From positions 16,432,935-16,496,934 of the forward strand of contig JAQFVV010012402.1 of the NCBI GenBank assembly GCA_028023455.1: a DNA stretch of 64,000 nucleotides, written 5' to 3'. This DNA is from Epiperipatus broadwayi (lineage: Eukaryota > Onychophora > Udeonychophora > Euonychophora > Peripatidae). Each line of letters begins with the position of its first letter. Position 1 is the stretch's first letter. Both the position numbers and the translations under genes were made by a program. Below the pieces are notes generated by a model. That model saw only the letters and a program-made list of their open reading frames with translations. It ran no database searches and was not told where the DNA came from. Below are positions 58,931 through 64,000 of the stretch, piece after piece.

Positions 58931-61900
58931 GCATCCACATTTTTATATGTGCAGTATAATAATTACATGCTTAAATATAGATTATGTGATACTTGTGCAA
59001 ATTAAAGACAGCAATTCAATTCATTAGAAACTTTTTTTATTGTATGTTTTTATTTAACTTTTTTTTTTTTGTCTATCTATCTGCTTGTCTGATAAAATCT
59101 CATAACTCAATTTTCATTCGCTTTTCAATTTCTGATCTACTTGAAACTTTGCTTAAATATAAATTTCTGGTGAATTTTAATCAAAAAAACTTAGCAACAA
59201 AATTTAAATTTTTATTAACATGTAGCATATTAAATTGTATTCAAATTTAATTTTTGGAACAAAAAATAATATATATATATATTTAAAAATAAACACTTTT
59301 ATTCACATAATGATATACTAAACAGTAAAAAAGTCAATTTTCTTCAGATTTAAGTATTTTTTGATATTACGGTATCAAAATAAGAGTATATTGCAATAAA
59401 ATGTTTAGAAATATTTTTAATTTATTTCTGAATATGGGTTTCACACATTTTTATTTTGGTCATGTGAAAGCAGAAGAAATTTTATTTTTTATTTTTAATA
59501 CTTATTTTTTTTACATTTTAGTGCCTTTATGTGAATAAAATTGATTCTTTATTTTATTGTTTATTACATTATTAACAGAGAATTAATTCAGAAACTTTTA
59601 GCTCTTAATTGTATTGCTTTACTCCCATGCAAAATGGCATAAGTAAAAGCCTTTTAATTTGACAGTTTTTAAGTTTCACAACCATTCAAAAAGTTTACAT
59701 TTTTTATATAGTAGTTAAGCATTAGGCTATTAAAAAATCTTGGAAAATTATTCTTTTATATATTAGTTTCACTTCACGATACTAAAACAGGAATTTTAAG
59801 ATGAAGCTCCTGATGAGCTCATTAATATTTTATTTTTGCAAAGTACAGTATTAATGGGAGTTGCTGCCATACAATTCCAGCTAATATAATAATAAATATA
59901 ATGATAAGCCATGAGTGTCATCTGGTGAGAGTATTTTTAATTTTAAATTCTTTAAAAAAACACAATTGTAAAAACTCCAATATGAAATCAGTATATGTGC
60001 CAATTTGCAGAAAAGAACATTGATTAAACATGTAAATGAAAAAACTTCAGTTTCTTTTACTATAACTGGTATGTTTCATTGAATGAACTATATCAGAGTT
60101 TATTGAGCTATTATAAGGGCTATACACAAGTACTCCATCATTTTGATTTCTAAGGGGAGTTCCAAAACCATCACTAACACAAACAAGCACTAAAAGATGT
60201 CAGATAATACTGTTTGCAATTGATATAAAATATTCCAGTTATTTTGTCCAATGCAGTTAAAAAATTGCAATTTTCATCAAAAAAACTTCATAACTGTCAT
60301 ACAAATAAGTATAATCATGTGACCTAAAAATTAAAAATAACTCTCAAAATCAAATACCAAAAATATTAGTAATTAAGAAATGAGATAAAATATTAATGAA
60401 TAACATGGACAAAAAAAATCAAATATCCAAAAAAAAATATCTAGAAAATATTAGTAATTATGAATAAAAAAATTTAGCATAAAAAATTAAAAATACTAAA
60501 GTATTTTATTTTTAAAATATGGCAGATCAAAAAACAATATTTGGCAAATTTTAGTAATTAGGAAATGATCAAAAAAATAGTATAATCACATGACTAAAAA
60601 TAAAAACTCAAATACCTCTTGAAACAAATATAAAAATATCAATAATTAAGAAATGACCCCCAAAATTAATGTAATAAAAATATTAAAACAATAGTAAAGT
60701 ATTCTACTTTTAAAATAACATATCAAATGTAGAGGCAAAATAAATTATTAAACCAAGGTTAAAAAAATATTAGCAAAATCAATGAAATACAAATTAGTAA
60801 TATTAATATTTGACAAAATAAATAACTGCTTATGTGGAAAAACATATTCAAATTATTTGTACAATTGAATGAACATAGTTTAAAATTAGCTAAACTAAGC
60901 TATGATAAAATAAATCATGTTTATGGCAGCAGAGTAAAATTTGATATTTCATCAAAATTATTTTACTTGTAATCATTAAACATTAAAATCAAAACATTAT
61001 AAATATTTTCGTAAGCACAAAAAAAAAATCAAGAATTGGACAAAAAAATTCGGGGAGTAGAAAGTATCAAAAACAATAGTTTAGTTAAAAAATAAATTAA
61101 TTAAGAACATATAAACTGTACATACTAAATATTTTTATCATAATCATTATTGATGAAGGATGTGATTAGATGGTTTATATTAGTTTAGATATATAGTATT
61201 TAGTACATATATACATATACTTTAGTTCATGTTATGGGAATTAATATTGCATATTTATATACTGTAAGTGCCAGATTAATGCTATTAGCCACAGTTTTTA
61301 AAATAAAAAAGTTTGTTGATTTTGTTTAATTTTCATTTCACTTGATCTATGGATAACGAAGGTCTTGAAATATAATGTTAACTAGATAACCATGGCAACC
61401 AAATGATTTAAAATAATATTATTTACTGCTAATTCTAGCATCAAATCATAACTGTTGTTGTCAATTTCAGGAAAAATATGAACAGGTAAATAAATAGATT
61501 TTGGAAATAGTTAAGTGAATCAAAAAAAAAGATCACTTGAAGAGAAACAATATTATTATTAAGTATTAGACATTTCAATTTCTGTTATTACAATCACCAT
61601 AAAAATGCATATTACAAATTAAATGTTTTATGTTTCCTATATATTTGTTTATAAATTAGTTATGGAAAAATCTTATTAAAAAATATGTAAAAATATATAC
61701 ATTCATTAAAAAAATAAGGAGAATGTAGTATGAATTTTTTTTATTTTGGTTTAAAATGAAAAAGAATATTGAACTTGCAAAACAAGATTTTATTTTCACT
61801 GTATCCAATTATTTTAAAATCTCCATTTCATTTGTTAATTGGAGGCAAATTTTCTTGAACAATTTTTGCATCATGGAGTAAAATTTGAGTGATTTTCAAC

Positions 61901-64000
61901 AGTAGCTTCATCAAGAATATCTTATAAATAGAATGGAGAAGCTGTAACTTGAGTTCTTGTAATTTTGTTGTTGCCATTCAATTGGGGCCAGTTCATTGAT
62001 GAAATTCCTGGGGATATGGCAAAATGTAAAACAACAAAACAAAAACATCAAAATGTGCAAGTCAGCTAAAAAGAAAAAAAAAATATTCTGTTGTCATAAA
62101 TCTAGAGTTCCATTTATTTATTCATGATGAATGCAAACCCCACTTGTGTGTATATCATATTTCAGATCAATGGATTTTACAAGATCGATCAACTTGATTC
62201 ATGTATAATATCAAGCAATCTAAATTTCACTTTCTTAATTTGAAGAGAAAAAGTTAGCATTTATTATTCATTTGGATATGGCTGAATATTTGTCAATGAA
62301 AAGAAATCTCTTTATACATGATTACTAATGAAAAAGGAAAATAAAGCCAGTGATATGTGATTTTGCATTGAATAAGTACCCCTTGTTTTAAAGGCTTGGA
62401 TAGTTTATATGCTCAAAAGAAATATCTGAATTTAAAAGCGAAAGTAATTGGATTCAAACCCGTGATAGTTATCATTCACGCTCATCTTCTCTACTTAAAA
62501 AAAAAATCGTCTCTATGCATTAGGATCAGAAACCAGGAACCAGAAGCTCGATGGATTAGTAAATAAAAATGGACAGACTTTCAATTAGAATATGATTTCT
62601 ATATATATATTGTTTGTTTAATAAAAAAACGGAGTGTTTACATTTGTTTCTATTTCATTTTAAAAACATAGGGAAATAGTATATATATATATGGGTTATT
62701 ATAGAATTCACGCTATAAAAAGGTCGGAGAGATTCATTTTTGTTCTCATTATTTAAACTCTTACTGATGAAATAGGTTTATACGACCCAATGTTTTCAAG
62801 CGTTTAAAATGTTAATATATATATATATGTCAGATTTAACTCGGGGATATTTGAATAGAGAAGGATTTGAATACAGTGGGTTTTATGTTCACTTAATTAT
62901 TTAGGAATTACATTAATGAATAAATAGAAATCAATTTTTTATTTGATTACATTTTTTTTGTCATTGTATATTCTCTTTGAAGTCTCAGGAGGATATTTCA
63001 AATCTCATTCAGTTTTATATATAGTATTATTGTTCCACAGCATACAATGAGTTTCAGATATATATATATAATTATTATTTTTATTGATACTATACAGTAA
63101 TAGACTATCAATTATTTATATATTAAAGAAACCTAAGATTATATATTTATTTTTAACTGGTTATAATTTTAGTCTAGCACATACATCGATGGTTATTATT
63201 CTTATATATATTATGCCATTACAATTTAGTCATTAGCTAAATTTATAGTAATGTGCATGTAAGAAAATGTAAAACAAAATCATCATCACATTTTTATATA
63301 ACAATAAATGAAGCTGTAGGGCATCCAAGTTCAAACCCTACAAGGTCCAGTTCTAAAAGCTTTAGATAGAAAGAGAGTGGGTCAACAATTATATACTTTA
63401 CTTGTTTGTGTGTTGATAGAAAGGTAATACACACATTTAAACTATTCAAATTTTAAATTTTCTTTAAAAAGCAAAGTTATAATGCATACGTATAGGCAAT
63501 GTATGTGTAAACTATTTAATTGTTTTATATTTCAAATATTCAACATTTTAACTTTCTTTAAAACTAACCTATGCTTGATCAATTTTAATGTCTTATTCTA
63601 TACTTCTATTTTGCTTTTCTATAATTGTAATTGGGATTTAAAAGCTAAGGATTTAATTTTAAATGTTAGGGTTATAATTTCTGAACTAGCATTTATATTA
63701 TTAATCAACCAGATTTATAAATGATTGGAATAATGGCAGTGTGTATGCTTGGATAAATTACATACATAAACTACATTTTTTATTTATTAAATATTGAAAG
63801 AAAATTGAGAAAATCTGTTAATTTTTTTTTTATTCAACAGTTTGTACTAGAAGGGTTAAATCTGTCAAATTATTTTTTTGTACAATTTTATGTTAAAAGA
63901 GGAAATCTGTTGAATCAGATATCTATTTTTGTAGCAATTTTGTTTTTGTAAATGATTGTTTGTCACTTTGGGAGCTTAAGCTGGGTGGGAACTCTAATTT
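58931..64000. other. AT-rich DNA with few features
   Basis: Low-complexity A- and T-rich stretches. Besides the degenerate tandem repeat near 60300-60735 I recognise no gene or element; the open frames at 58993 and 63482 lack codon bias or family resemblance. Confidence 0.5.
60307..60735 (+). repeat. Degenerate tandem repeat, period about 270 bp
   Basis: AGTATAATCATGTGACCTAAAAATTAAAAATAACTC at 60307 recurs as AGTATAATCACATGACTAAAAATAAAAACTC at 60577. TTAGTAATTA(A/G)GAAATGA recurs several times, and AAAGTATT(T/C)TA(T/C)TTTTAAAATA twice. Confidence 0.65.

Noticed and set aside
63320-63360. B-box-like GTTCAAACC
   Set aside because: Isolated, no A box, no related copies seen.

Overview
The window is a very AT-rich stretch of a eukaryotic, almost certainly invertebrate animal, chromosome. 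The evidence is long GT-AG introns, an extracellular SEA/EGF membrane protein, and a dense load of animal-type mobile elements: Penelope-like, RTE, other non-LTR, Ty3/gypsy, Tc1-like and tRNA-derived SINEs. The phylum cannot be fixed from sequence alone, and there is no sign of prokaryotic genes, CRISPR or operons.

One host gene spans most of the window on the + strand. Nine in-frame exons (7714-8181, 19154-19266, 26763-26988, 32736-32879, 33021-33090, 39761-39807, 45308-45395, 54255-54465, 54554-54691) give about 500 residues. In order they encode a short N-terminal piece, a Ser/Thr-rich mucin-like stretch, an EGF-like module, a SEA domain split over two exons, two more EGF-like modules, one transmembrane helix, and a cytoplasmic tail of about 120 residues. 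The layout resembles membrane mucins (MUC12/MUC17 type) and interphotoreceptor matrix proteoglycans. The 5' exons, with start codon and signal peptide, are not found here.

Region by region: 1-1490 is featureless. 1491-5521 is a decayed, internally deleted Ty3/gypsy element whose 3' LTR holds an inverted LTR piece. 5522-19153 is upstream flank, exon 1 and intron 1, with a head-to-head Penelope-like pair (13363-14220) and a repeat cluster (15497-19048). 19154-32735 holds a Tc1-like remnant, RTE tails, SINEs and a compact foldback. 32736-45395 holds exons 4-7, a long RTE relic, a solo LTR, two palindromic foldbacks, and a non-LTR reverse transcriptase gene interrupted by a foldback. 45396-54254 holds two more large foldbacks and an antisense LINE tail. 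54255-54691 ends the gene, and 54692-64000 is mostly low-complexity AT-rich DNA.

The main unexplained structure is the abundance of long inverted repeats, about 17 in 64 kb. Many arms carry a motif that folds as a hammerhead ribozyme (CUGANGA, stem II, GAAA, a tiny stem III, NUH cleavage site, stem I). In two loci the motif lies directly after Penelope-like GIY-YIG coding remnants. Hammerheads are known from Penelope-like elements. The number of divergent families here, most with one extra nucleotide between the CUGANGA box and stem II, is what deserves a closer look.
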